64,000 nucleotides of DNA from an uncultured Subdoligranulum sp. GTDB taxonomy: Bacteria > Bacillota > Clostridia > Oscillospirales > Ruminococcaceae. This document shows positions 25,820-33,996 of the stretch, in pieces (positions within the stretch are counted from its first letter, which is position 1; each line of letters opens with the position of its first letter). The notes under the pieces were generated by a model. It worked only from the letters and a program-made list of their open reading frames with translations. It was not told the DNA's origin and made no database searches. The stretch is from contig CAJFFY010000013.1 of the NCBI GenBank assembly GCA_904374465.1, positions 1 through 64,000 of the forward strand, in the 5' to 3' direction. Both the position numbers and the translations under genes were made by a program.

Positions 25820-27043
25820 ATGGCCGGACGGATTCTTGTGGTCACCCAGCATTTCTGGCCGGAAAACTTCCGCATCAATGACATTGTGGAGGGGTTCCTG
25901 CAGGACGGGCTGGAAGTGGACGTGTTGTGCGGCCTGCCCAACTACCCCAAAGGGGAATGGTTTGAAGGCTACAGCGCCCGGGGGCCCTGGGAAGAGCACT
26001 TCGGTACCGCCCAGGTGTTCCGCGCCAGGGAATGGCCCCGCAAGGGCAATACCAGCGTCAACATCTTCCTCAATTATGTGAGCTGGCCGCTCTATGCAGC
26101 GGCGGCGCTGGACCGGCTGCCGGGCGGTTACGATGCGGTGTTCTGCTTCAACACCAGCCCGGTGCTGATGTGCTGGCCGGCCATCCGCTATGCCCAAAAA
26201 CACCGCATCCCCTTTACCAACTACGTGCTGGACCTCTGGCCGGAAAATCTGTACAGCGTTTTGCCGGTAAAAAACGCCCTGCTGCGCAAACTGGCCCAGG
26301 GGGTCAGTGATGCCCTGTACAAAAAGGCTGACCGGTTGATCGCCATGAGTGAACCGCTGCAGCAGCGCCTTTGCCAGCGCACCGGCAAACCACCGCGCGC
26401 GGTGAAGGTCATCCCCCAGTATTGTGAGGACTTTTATGCCGTTCCTCAACGGGACGAAGCGCTGGAGAGCCGGTTTGCCGGGCGGTTCAACCTGGTTTTC
26501 ACCGGCACTTTCACCCCGGCACAAAGCCTGGATATGGTACTGCGCGCCGTGCTGGAGGCCCGGCAGGCAGGTGCCGATCAACTACATCTGCTGCTAGTGG
26601 GTGACGGCATGAGCCGGGAGAGCCTGCAGACACTGGCCCGGGAACTGAACGCCGGGGATGCCGTCACCTTTTACGGCAGCGTTCCGGCCAAGGAAGTGCC
26701 CAAATTCACCACCCTGGCCGATGCGCTGCTCATCTCCCTGTCCGACTCCCCCGACCTGGGGCTGACTGTCCCCGGCAAGCTGGCCAGCTATATGGCCGCC
26801 GGCAAACCGGTGGTGGCCAGCATGAACGGGGCAGGCTATGCCGCCGTGCAGGAAAGCGGCGGCGGCCTGGTGAGCCCGGCCTGCGATCAGCACGCCCTGG
26901 CCGGCAACCTTTTGCAGCTGTACCGGATGGATGCTGCGCAACGGGCCCAGTTGGGCGCCCGGGCCAAAGCCTACTACCAGGCCCACTACCACCGTGCCGA
27001 ACTGCTGCGGCAGCTCGAGACTTTTATACTGCAGGGCGGCTGA
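25820..27043 (+). CDS. wbuB: Glycosyltransferase family 4, WbuB-like (putative L-FucNAc transferase)
   Basis: GT-B glycosyltransferase of 407 residues. It begins 'MAGRILVVTQHFWPENFRIN', the hallmark of the WbuB/WcaI-like GT4 group, and the C-terminal domain has 'FTGTFTPAQSLDMVLRAV' and 'KLASYMAAGKPVVASMNGAG' for the nucleotide-sugar site. It starts one base after the fnlC stop; the longer frame upstream lies inside fnlC. WbuB transfers L-FucNAc in E. coli O26-type loci; here the acceptor is probably a lipid-linked glycan, which is inference. Confidence 0.85.
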   Translation: MAGRILVVTQHFWPENFRINDIVEGFLQDGLEVDVLCGLPNYPKGEWFEGYSARGPWEEHFGTAQVFRAREWPRKGNTSVNIFLNYVSWPLYAAAALDRLPGGYDAVFCFNTSPVLMCWPAIRYAQKHRIPFTNYVLDLWPENLYSVLPVKNALLRKLAQGVSDALYKKADRLIAMSEPLQQRLCQRTGKPPRAVKVIPQYCEDFYAVPQRDEALESRFAGRFNLVFTGTFTPAQSLDMVLRAVLEARQAGADQLHLLLVGDGMSRESLQTLARELNAGDAVTFYGSVPAKEVPKFTTLADALLISLSDSPDLGLTVPGKLASYMAAGKPVVASMNGAGYAAVQESGGGLVSPACDQHALAGNLLQLYRMDAAQRAQLGARAKAYYQAHYHRAELLRQLETFILQGG

Positions 27044-27067
27044 TCCGCCCGGATGTGAGGTACCCTT

Positions 27068-27787
27068 TTGGACAAAAAAATTTTGGTGCTGATCCCCTGC
27101 TATAACGAAGAGGAAAACATCGTCAATACCGTGGAGCGCCTGAAAGAGCAGTGCCCTGAGGTAGATTTTTTGGTCATCAATGACTGTTCAACGGACAATA
27201 GCGCTGCGCTGCTGCAAAGCCGCGGCTATCCGTTTCTGGATCTGCCGGTGAATCTGGGCATCGGCGGCGGCGTGCAGTGCGGCTACCTGTATGCCAAACG
27301 GTATGGCTATGATGTGACGGTGCAGATGGATGGTGATGGCCAGCATGACCCCGCCTATCTGCACGAGGTTGTCCGCCCGGTGCTGGACGGTCAGTGCGAT
27401 ATGTGCATCGGCAGCCGTTTCATCACACGGGAAGGTTTCCAGACCAGTTTTATGCGCCGGGTGGGCATCCGGTTTCTCAGCGGCCTGATCCACTTGCTTT
27501 CCGGCAAACGGGTGTTGGATGTCACCAGCGGCTTCCGCGCCACCAACGCCTCCATGACCGCCTACTTTGCACAGCACTATGCCTCCGATTACCCGGAGCC
27601 GGAAGCCATCCTGGCTGCCAGTCTGGCCGGGTTCCGGGTGGGCGAAGAGCCGGTGGTCATGCGGGAACGCCAGGGCGGCGTGTCCAGCATCTCCAGCTTC
27701 CGGAGCGTTTACTATATGGTCAAGGTTTCTCTGGCCCTGATCATTGACCGTTTTTCCATCCATAAGATCCGGGGAGGCAAGGCATGA
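27068..27787 (+). CDS. Glycosyltransferase family 2, dolichol-phosphate-mannose-synthase-like
   Basis: GT-A enzyme of 239 residues with 'VLIPCYNEEENIVNTVERLK', the 'QMDGDGQHDPAYL' (DxD) metal site, and 'VTSGFRATNAS' typical of DPM1/GtrB-like polyprenyl-phosphate sugar synthases. It has no membrane segment of its own. The start is a TTG at 27068 preceded by GTGAGG. The next gene, a three-helix DUF2304 protein, overlaps it by four bases, suggesting a complex that tethers the enzyme to the membrane. Confidence 0.85.
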   Translation: MDKKILVLIPCYNEEENIVNTVERLKEQCPEVDFLVINDCSTDNSAALLQSRGYPFLDLPVNLGIGGGVQCGYLYAKRYGYDVTVQMDGDGQHDPAYLHEVVRPVLDGQCDMCIGSRFITREGFQTSFMRRVGIRFLSGLIHLLSGKRVLDVTSGFRATNASMTAYFAQHYASDYPEPEAILAASLAGFRVGEEPVVMRERQGGVSSISSFRSVYYMVKVSLALIIDRFSIHKIRGGKA

Positions 27788-28137
27788 CTCCACAACTGCA
27801 GTTTTTTATGATTCTGGGCGCTGTGGCGCTGCTCGTGATCATCTTCGCATTTTTGAAGCGCGGCCTGATGAGCGTCAAGTACAGCCTGCTGTGGCTGGCG
27901 CTGGCCGTGGGTTTGGTGATTTTTGCGCTGTTCCCCTATGTGGTGTATGTACTGCGGGATCTGCTGGATATTCAGATGCCGGTCAACCTGGTATTTTTCC
28001 TGATGTTCTGTTACGTGCTGGTGGTGCTGCTGTCCCTGAGCATCGCCATCAGCCAGCTGGCGGAAAAATGCAAACGGCTGACCCAGGCCAACGCCATTCT
28101 GGAAAAGCGGGTGCGCGACCTGGAAGAGCAAAAATAA
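27784..28137 (+). CDS. DUF2304 membrane protein, putative partner of the upstream GT2
   Basis: A 117-residue protein with three predicted membrane helices (about residues 6-20, 36-58 and 68-90) and a charged, coiled-coil-like C-terminus ('KRLTQANAILEKRVRDLEEQ'). It matches the size and pattern of DUF2304 proteins, which often follow GT2 genes in polysaccharide loci. The ATG overlaps the GT2 stop (ATGA), so translation is coupled. A role like the small DPM2/DPM3 stabilising subunits is plausible but not shown. Confidence 0.75.
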   Translation: MTPQLQFFMILGAVALLVIIFAFLKRGLMSVKYSLLWLALAVGLVIFALFPYVVYVLRDLLDIQMPVNLVFFLMFCYVLVVLLSLSIAISQLAEKCKRLTQANAILEKRVRDLEEQK

Positions 28138-28176
28138 CCCGGCAGAAGTTTGGTTGAGCAAACGGAGAGAGAGTTT

Positions 28177-29679
28177 ATGACGATTACTTGGGAACAGGTT
28201 CTCGCATTTCTGAGCGGGGACCAAACGATGACGATCACATCGTTGTTGTTTGTGGTCTTTTTTGCGGCGACGGCACTGGTGCACTATGCGTTACCGCGCG
28301 TGGTGCGCCCGTATTTTTTGTTGGTGGTCAGTTACGCGTTCTTCTGCTATGATCCCGCCAACCGACCGCTGGTGTGGGTATTGCTGGGCGCCACCCTGAT
28401 CACCTGGCTGTGCGGCCTGATCATCGGGCGGGTCCGGGTGCCTGCCGTGCGGGTGGCTGCCCTGCTGGTGGCCATTCTGGGCGGTGTGGGCGTGCTGGTC
28501 TACTACAAATACTGGAACCTGCTGGCAGACAGTCTGGGCGGCACCTTGCTGACCCGCCGGGACAATCTGCTGGCACCGCTGGGGCTGAGCTATTTCACCT
28601 TTGCAGCCCTGAGCTATACCATCGATGTCTATAAGCACCGGTGCAAGGTGTCCACCAATCCCTTCCACTATGCCCTGTTCGTCAGCTTTTTCCCCACCCT
28701 GATCAACGGCCCCATCGAGCGGTATCCCCAGTTGCGGCCCCAGATCGAAAAAAGCCGGCGGTTCAGTTACAACCGCTGTGCCGGCGGCGCTTTCCGGATG
28801 CTGTGGGGCTACACCAAAAAGATGGTGCTGGCCGACAATCTGAGCCATTACGTGGCGGTGGTCTATGGGGATCCCTCCTCGATGAGCGGCCCCAACCTGG
28901 TGGCCGCCACGGTGTTGTTTGCCGTGCAACTGTACATGGATTTTTCCGGCTGCTGTGATATTGCCCTGGGTGCGGCGCGTATTCTGGGCTACGACCTGAT
29001 TGAGAATTTCCAGGCGCCCTTCGAGGCCCGTTCCTTCGGTGAATTCTGGCGCCGGTGGCACATCTCGATGACCGGCTGGTTCCGGGATTACGTGTATTTT
29101 TCATTGGGCGGCAGCCGCTGTGCCCCCTGGCGCCATTATCTGAACATTGTAATCGTCTTCCTCTGCTCCGGGTTGTGGCACGGCGCCGACTGGCGCTACC
29201 TGGCCTGGGGTCTTGCCTGCGGACTGGTTTCGGCCTTCGGTGTGTTGACCGCCAAACCCCGCCGGGCACTGGAGCGGTTCAATCCCCTCTACCGGGCGAC
29301 CTGGTTCAAGCGGGTATGGCAGAGCGTCTGCACCGATGTGCTGTTCTGCATCACGCTGGTCTTCTTTGCCAGTGCCCTGTACAACACCGATCCCTTTGCC
29401 ATCTATGCTTCGATGTTCCAGGGCTGGCAGGGTCTGGCCGGCAGCTGGCACCAGGTTACTGCCCTGATCTATGACAGTGGCATCGACGGTCGGTTGCCTG
29501 TGGTTCTGCTCTTTGGCTGCTTTGTGGTCTTTGCGGTGGAACACACCCAGCAGAATGTCTCCGCCTGGATCCGCAAGCAGGTCTGGCCTCTGCGCTGGAC
29601 GCTGTATTACGGCGCAGCCGCGGCCATCCTGTTCTTTGCAGCCTTCGGCCAGTCGGCCTTCATCTACCAGCAATACTAA
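28177..29679 (+). CDS. MBOAT family O-acyltransferase (AlgI/DltB-like)
   Basis: Polytopic membrane acyltransferase of 500 residues with about ten or eleven membrane helices. The family signature is seen in 'PTLINGPIERY', 'NFQAPFEARSFGEFWRRWH' and 'LCSGLWHGADWRYLAWG', the last carrying the invariant His. Such proteins pass an acetyl or other acyl group across the membrane to a secreted partner; the next gene encodes an SGNH-like protein that fits this partner. The start is the ATG at 28177 with GGAGAGAGA upstream; a TTG nine codons earlier is less likely. Confidence 0.9.
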   Translation: MTITWEQVLAFLSGDQTMTITSLLFVVFFAATALVHYALPRVVRPYFLLVVSYAFFCYDPANRPLVWVLLGATLITWLCGLIIGRVRVPAVRVAALLVAILGGVGVLVYYKYWNLLADSLGGTLLTRRDNLLAPLGLSYFTFAALSYTIDVYKHRCKVSTNPFHYALFVSFFPTLINGPIERYPQLRPQIEKSRRFSYNRCAGGAFRMLWGYTKKMVLADNLSHYVAVVYGDPSSMSGPNLVAATVLFAVQLYMDFSGCCDIALGAARILGYDLIENFQAPFEARSFGEFWRRWHISMTGWFRDYVYFSLGGSRCAPWRHYLNIVIVFLCSGLWHGADWRYLAWGLACGLVSAFGVLTAKPRRALERFNPLYRATWFKRVWQSVCTDVLFCITLVFFASALYNTDPFAIYASMFQGWQGLAGSWHQVTALIYDSGIDGRLPVVLLFGCFVVFAVEHTQQNVSAWIRKQVWPLRWTLYYGAAAAILFFAAFGQSAFIYQQY

Positions 29680-29697
29680 GGAAAGGCGGTGTCTTGT

Positions 29698-31128
29698 ATG
29701 TCTGCGAAATCCCCTACCCCCATTCCCACACCGCCCGTAAAAATCCATCGCGGTGCCGCCACCGCCGCTCCGGTGCGGCGGCGGAAGAAAAAGCGCCGCA
29801 ACCCCCTGCTGTGGTTTTTGCAGGGCCTTTTGCGGCGGCTCTATTTCGGCCTGAAAACGGCCTTCAAGTGTGCGTTGCTGGTGCCCATCCTCGTCTTTAT
29901 GGTGGCCTTCAGCTACAACGTGGACCGCAGCGGCCTGTTCCAGGGCGCGCTGGCGCCCCGCCGTATCGTGGACCTGATGCTGGAAGGATACGACGTGACC
30001 AACTTCGAGCAGATGGATGAACGCCAGGTGGTACAATTGTACGCCCAGGACGTGCCGGAAGCCCCCGAAGCCATCGGCATCGGTTCCAGCCGTGTGCTGC
30101 AGTTCAACCGGGAAAATACCGGCGTGGAAAGTTTCTTCAATATGGGTGTCACCGGCGCCGATGTGCGCGACAACATGACCAGCTATTATAAGATGGTCAG
30201 TTACGGCAAGACGCCCAAGGTGCTGATCTGGAGCCTGGATCCGTGGGTCTTCTATGGCAGCGAAGCCGCCTTCGATTCCCGTGCCGACGCCGATCTGTAC
30301 AACGAATTTCTGACCAAGGTGCTGAACGTTCCCACCGACTACGAGGAACCCGACAAGGTGGAATTGTGGCGCGCGCTGGCCGACCCGGCCTATTTCCAAG
30401 GCAACGTAGATTACTACGTAAAGAACCACGGCCAGGCCACCGTCACCGATGACGAGGGAAACACCATCGAATTCAATCCCGTGGAAGGCGATCCTTACAA
30501 CCAGACCTCCACCATCAAGCGTTCGGATGGCAGTGTTCTCTACGACGTTGCCTTCCGCAGCCAGACCGCCGACCAGATCCGCACCCTGGCCGCAGAAGCC
30601 TGCATGAGCTTCAACAGTGTACATATGGAAGGCTTTGACGCCATGAGCGATACCCAGATGCAGGCCTTCGATTCCTTCATTCAGTACGCACAGTCCCAGG
30701 GGACCACGGTGATTCTGGTGCTTTCCCCCTGGCATCCCTATCTGTACGGATACCTTCTCACCGAGCCGGACAACCACAAGGGCTTCTTCCAGGTGGAGAA
30801 CTGGGTGCGTCAATACGCCGCCGAGCACAACATTCCGCTGTACGGCAGCTATGACCCCGAGTGCATCGAGGGTTTGCAGGAGACCGATTTCTTCGACGGC
30901 CTGCACTGTTCGGGCACCGGCATTGAACGTTTCTTCCCCGGTGTGCCCCAGGTACTCGAGGATCTGCAAAACAACACCCTACCGGATCCCCTGGCCGTAC
31001 AGCCCCGCACCAGCCTGGAAACCGCTACCCCGGAGGAGGGCGACACCACCGACGGAGAAAACGATAACGCAACCGCCGAAGACGGCAGCGACACCACCAC
31101 AGAAGACACCACCACACAGGAGGGATAA
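29698..31128 (+). CDS. Membrane-anchored SGNH-like (DltD/AlgX-type) protein, putative glycan O-acylation
   Basis: A 476-residue protein: Pro/Arg/Lys-rich cytoplasmic start, one membrane anchor (about residues 55-75), and a large outer domain. The domain has a likely nucleophile block 'IGIGSSRVLQFN' and a C-terminal 'FFDGLHCSGTG' (DxxH), as in DltD and AlgX/AlgJ SGNH folds. It ends in an about 40-residue Thr/Glu/Asp-rich tail. The pairing with the MBOAT gene 18 bases upstream suggests a two-component O-acyl transfer system acting on the surface glycan. The substrate is not known. Confidence 0.75.
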   Translation: MSAKSPTPIPTPPVKIHRGAATAAPVRRRKKKRRNPLLWFLQGLLRRLYFGLKTAFKCALLVPILVFMVAFSYNVDRSGLFQGALAPRRIVDLMLEGYDVTNFEQMDERQVVQLYAQDVPEAPEAIGIGSSRVLQFNRENTGVESFFNMGVTGADVRDNMTSYYKMVSYGKTPKVLIWSLDPWVFYGSEAAFDSRADADLYNEFLTKVLNVPTDYEEPDKVELWRALADPAYFQGNVDYYVKNHGQATVTDDEGNTIEFNPVEGDPYNQTSTIKRSDGSVLYDVAFRSQTADQIRTLAAEACMSFNSVHMEGFDAMSDTQMQAFDSFIQYAQSQGTTVILVLSPWHPYLYGYLLTEPDNHKGFFQVENWVRQYAAEHNIPLYGSYDPECIEGLQETDFFDGLHCSGTGIERFFPGVPQVLEDLQNNTLPDPLAVQPRTSLETATPEEGDTTDGENDNATAEDGSDTTTEDTTTQEG

Positions 31129-31131
31129 TCC

Positions 31132-31677
31132 ATGGCTGCACTTACTTTTTCCCTGCGCACCACCCGCAACCATCCGCTGATTCTGGGCAAGGGCGGTTTT
31201 GGCCGTCAGTTGGCCGACTGGCTGGCCGAGGATGGTTGGGGAAACGCCGTTTTTCTGGATGACAACGCCCCGGATTGCGCGGGCAAACTGCGGGATTTTG
31301 CAGATCCTGCCTTGCTGAAGCCCGGCCGCCCCGCCTTTGTGGCCCTAGGGGACAACGAGCTGCGGGTTACCCTGCTGCAAAAGTTGGCTGCTGCGGGCTA
31401 TGATACCCCGGTTTATATCAGTGACGCCGCTTCGGTCAGCCCCAGCGCCGTGCTGGAGCCCGGCTGCGTGGTACTGCCCCAGGCCTACGTGGGCGCCGGT
31501 GCTCACCTGGGTGCAGGCTGCATCGTCAACGGCGGTGCCATTGTGGACCACGACGCCGTGCTGGGCCGCGGTGCCCATGTGGCGCCGGGTGGCATCGTAA
31601 AAGCGGGCGCCGAAGTGGCGCCCTTTGCCAAAGTGGATTCCGGGGAAGTCGTTCGCTCCCCCTGGGACCACACCTGA
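31132..31677 (+). CDS. PglD/NeuD-like hexapeptide-repeat acetyltransferase
   Basis: A 181-residue protein with an N-terminal nucleotide-sugar-binding Rossmann-like part ('PLILGKGGFGRQLADWL') and a C-terminal left-handed beta-helix of hexapeptide repeats ('AVLEPGCVVLPQAYVGAGAH' and onward). The His in 'IVDHDAVLGRG' is the expected catalytic base of PglD/NeuD sugar acetyltransferases. It is shorter than usual (about 200-215) at the N-terminal domain. It probably acetylates a nucleotide sugar or glycan residue made by this operon. Confidence 0.8.
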   Translation: MAALTFSLRTTRNHPLILGKGGFGRQLADWLAEDGWGNAVFLDDNAPDCAGKLRDFADPALLKPGRPAFVALGDNELRVTLLQKLAAAGYDTPVYISDAASVSPSAVLEPGCVVLPQAYVGAGAHLGAGCIVNGGAIVDHDAVLGRGAHVAPGGIVKAGAEVAPFAKVDSGEVVRSPWDHT

Positions 31678-31734
31678 CCCATCTTTCCTGCGCGGACTGG
31701 ATACAGCCCGCGCTTTTCGATAAGGAGGTTTGTC

Positions 31735-32778
31735 TTGGCTGAACGGCAAAACACCGCTCCCCGACGGGAGTACATTGACATCCTGAAAGGTCTGGGCATT
31801 CTACTGGTGGTCTATGGCCATTTTATGGAGCAGTATCGCCTGGGTTCCCATCTGATCGGTGCCACCTTCATCTCCATCTACTGGTTCCATATGGCGCTGT
31901 TCTGCATGTGCAGCGGACTGGTGGCCCATTTCAGCCTGCGCAAGCTGATCACCCAGCAAGTCTGGTTATATCTACTGGGGCAGGTGATCATGTTCGGGTT
32001 CCGGGCTGTGGTCTTGCGGGAAGATTTTGCGGCATCCGGCGGGATTGCCGCTGCCGTTTTCCTGCCCTGGCGCCACATGTGGTACCTGTATGCACTGATT
32101 TTCTGGCAGCTCACCCTGCCGGTACTGACGTTCCTGCGGGACCGGCTGCACCTGGCTGGGGCGCTGTTCGGTCTGGCTGTGGCGATGGCCGTCAGTCTGG
32201 CCGCCGGCTATGTGGACTGGCCGTTCACCCTGGTACGTGTCTTTGCCTTCTACCCCTTCTACGCCTTCGGTGTGCTGTTCCGCCCCCAGATCGACATGCT
32301 GGATCGGCTGGCCACCCGTTTTTGGGCAGTGCGGGCGGTGCCCGCCCTGCTGCTGCTGGCCGGTTACGGGGTGCGCTTCCTGCAGATGATGCAGTACGAA
32401 GGCCAGCTGGGCGAAAGCGCCAAGATTTTCAACGATGTGGCCTACGGGGAGGGGTACGCTCTGCCGGACCGCGCCCTTTTCCTGCTGGTGGGTATCGTCA
32501 CCAGTGTGGGACTGGTGGCCGCCGTGGGCGGCTGCCGGATCCTGGCCCCTCTGGGCCGGCGGACCTTGCCCATCTATCTGCTCCACTTCCCGATTCTGAC
32601 CTTTCTCATCGAACTGGGCTTTTATGAGCCCGCCCGGGAACACCCGGTACCGGTCATTGTGGCCTGGGTGGTGTTGGAGGCCACCGGCTGCTTCTGTATG
32701 CTGTACAGCCAGCCAGTCAACCGCCTTTTCAATTTTCTGGCAAACCTGTGGTACAAACCCAGGAAAAAGATTTCGTAA
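31735..32778 (+). CDS. Acyltransferase family 3 (OafA-like) membrane protein
   Basis: A 347-residue polytopic protein with about ten membrane helices. The N-terminal 'REYIDILKGLGILLVVYGHF' holds the family's conserved His, and 'PWRHMWYLYALIFWQL' follows. These enzymes O-acetylate surface polysaccharides. It starts at a TTG at 31735 with TAAGGAGG upstream. It is the last gene of the glycan operon and is followed by a strong terminator. Confidence 0.85.
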   Translation: MAERQNTAPRREYIDILKGLGILLVVYGHFMEQYRLGSHLIGATFISIYWFHMALFCMCSGLVAHFSLRKLITQQVWLYLLGQVIMFGFRAVVLREDFAASGGIAAAVFLPWRHMWYLYALIFWQLTLPVLTFLRDRLHLAGALFGLAVAMAVSLAAGYVDWPFTLVRVFAFYPFYAFGVLFRPQIDMLDRLATRFWAVRAVPALLLLAGYGVRFLQMMQYEGQLGESAKIFNDVAYGEGYALPDRALFLLVGIVTSVGLVAAVGGCRILAPLGRRTLPIYLLHFPILTFLIELGFYEPAREHPVPVIVAWVVLEATGCFCMLYSQPVNRLFNFLANLWYKPRKKIS

Positions 32779-32784
32779 ACCAAA

Positions 32785-32816
32785 AACCGGTGGTCTGCAG
32801 GCCACCGGTTTTTTTG
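32785..32816 (+). terminator. Terminator of the surface-glycan operon
   Basis: A stem of about 10 bp (AAACCGGTGG with CCACCGGTTT) and a T run, right after the acyltransferase stop. Confidence 0.9.
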
Positions 32817-32824
32817 TTGAGCTC

Positions 32825-32885
32825 TTGACAACGCAACTACCTTGCGATACAATATAGTCACAGATACATGGTAATGCAAGGTAGT
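32825..32885 (+). promoter_or_regulatory. PadR promoter with inverted-repeat operator
   Basis: TTGACA (32825-32830), 17 bases, TACAAT (32848-32853). Two perfect 10-base arms, ACTACCTTGC (32836-32845, in the spacer) and GCAAGGTAGT (32876-32885, just before the ribosome site), bracket the start point with 30 bases between them. This is well placed for autorepression by the PadR protein. Confidence 0.7.
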
Positions 32886-32897
32886 GGAGGTGAGGTG

Positions 32898-33218
32898 ATG
32901 TTTGACCGGGCACAGCTGCGCAAAGGTACGCTGGAAGGGTGTATCCTGCAGATCATTGCGCGGGAAGCCGCCTACGGTTATGCCATTGCCACCACCCTGC
33001 GGGAGAACGGCTTTCCCGACCTGACGGAGGGCACGCTCTATCCCCTGCTGCTGCGGTTGGAGCGAAAAAAACTCATCCGGGCGGAATTCAGGGCCGGGCA
33101 TGGCGGCCCCAGTCGCAAGTATTACACCCTGACGGAAGACGGACAACAATACCTGGCAGAATTTATCACCGCCTGGCAGGAAACTTCTGCCGGCATCAAC
33201 GCCATCTTGCAAGGGTAA
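32898..33218 (+). CDS. PadR family transcriptional regulator
   Basis: Winged-helix regulator of 106 residues: 'LRKGTLEGCILQIIAREAAY' opens the first helices, 'LTEGTLYPLLLRLERKKLI' is the recognition region, and the wing contains 'GGPSRKYYTLTEDG'. The ATG at 32898 has GGAGGTGAG before it. PadR proteins usually repress their own promoter and an adjacent membrane protein; the next gene 32 bases downstream encodes one. Confidence 0.9.
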   Translation: MFDRAQLRKGTLEGCILQIIAREAAYGYAIATTLRENGFPDLTEGTLYPLLLRLERKKLIRAEFRAGHGGPSRKYYTLTEDGQQYLAEFITAWQETSAGINAILQG

Positions 33219-33250
33219 GATGGACACCATGGAAAGGATGTGACCCTGCT

Positions 33251-33940
33251 ATGTTGCGTAACGAGTATGCGCTTCTCAAGAAAGCCAACGATCTGAGTGC
33301 CGATACCCTGAGCGCCGACAATCGCCTGGTATTGGAGGACATCTGCCGCCATCTGCTATGCCTGACCTGGAACTGTTACGAAATTGAACGGATCCGCAAG
33401 GATCTGATTGATATTGCCGCCCGTTGTGACCTGGAAGGGCGCGCTCTACAGGAGGAAGTGGGCGGCGATACGGACCGTTTTCTGCTGGAGCTCGCCCCTG
33501 ATTTGCCCCGTGGCACACCCTTGGATTATGTATGCATCTGGTATCCCAAATGGCTGCTGTTGCTGGCGGTTTTATACCTGCCGGGACTGTTGCTGCCGGG
33601 CGGCAATGACCCCAACCTGTTCCGCGTCCTGATCGGTCCGATCCACTTTATGCTCTGGCTGCTGATCTGGGCCTGGTTTCAGCGTGTCGCGTTAAAAATC
33701 AAGATCCGATACGGGAAATGGGCTTTCGCGCTGTGGATCCTGCTGATGCTGACCTGTTTCGTGATGATCAGCTTGGTGCTGTCCTCCCGGCTATATTCGG
33801 GCATTCCCGGTACCATCAGCTATCTGGGTGCCTTCCTTTATGAACTGGCCTGGGCTGTCGGCTGCCAATGCTGGCAGGTTTTCTACTACAACCGATACGC
33901 CGCCCGCCACCCCTGGCAGGAGGCGCCCCACACTCCCTGA
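33251..33940 (+). CDS. Membrane protein of unknown function, PadR operon
   Basis: A 229-residue protein with a soluble helical N-terminal part (about residues 1-95, 'ALLKKANDLSADTLSADN') and four predicted membrane helices in the C-terminal part. I recognise no motif. The ATG at 33251 follows GGAAAGGATG at a longer than usual distance. The layout 'PadR then membrane protein' is common for envelope-stress or efflux functions, but nothing here shows which. Confidence 0.75.
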   Translation: MLRNEYALLKKANDLSADTLSADNRLVLEDICRHLLCLTWNCYEIERIRKDLIDIAARCDLEGRALQEEVGGDTDRFLLELAPDLPRGTPLDYVCIWYPKWLLLLAVLYLPGLLLPGGNDPNLFRVLIGPIHFMLWLLIWAWFQRVALKIKIRYGKWAFALWILLMLTCFVMISLVLSSRLYSGIPGTISYLGAFLYELAWAVGCQCWQVFYYNRYAARHPWQEAPHTP

Positions 33941-33996
33941 CATTGCCGTAAAAGCATTCCTATAATGAAAAGGCTCCGGGGCTTTTCGGTTCATTT

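Noticed and set aside
33967..33987. Hairpin between the PadR membrane gene and leuB
   Set aside because: The stem contains a mismatch and neither side has a clear T run; too weak to call a terminator.
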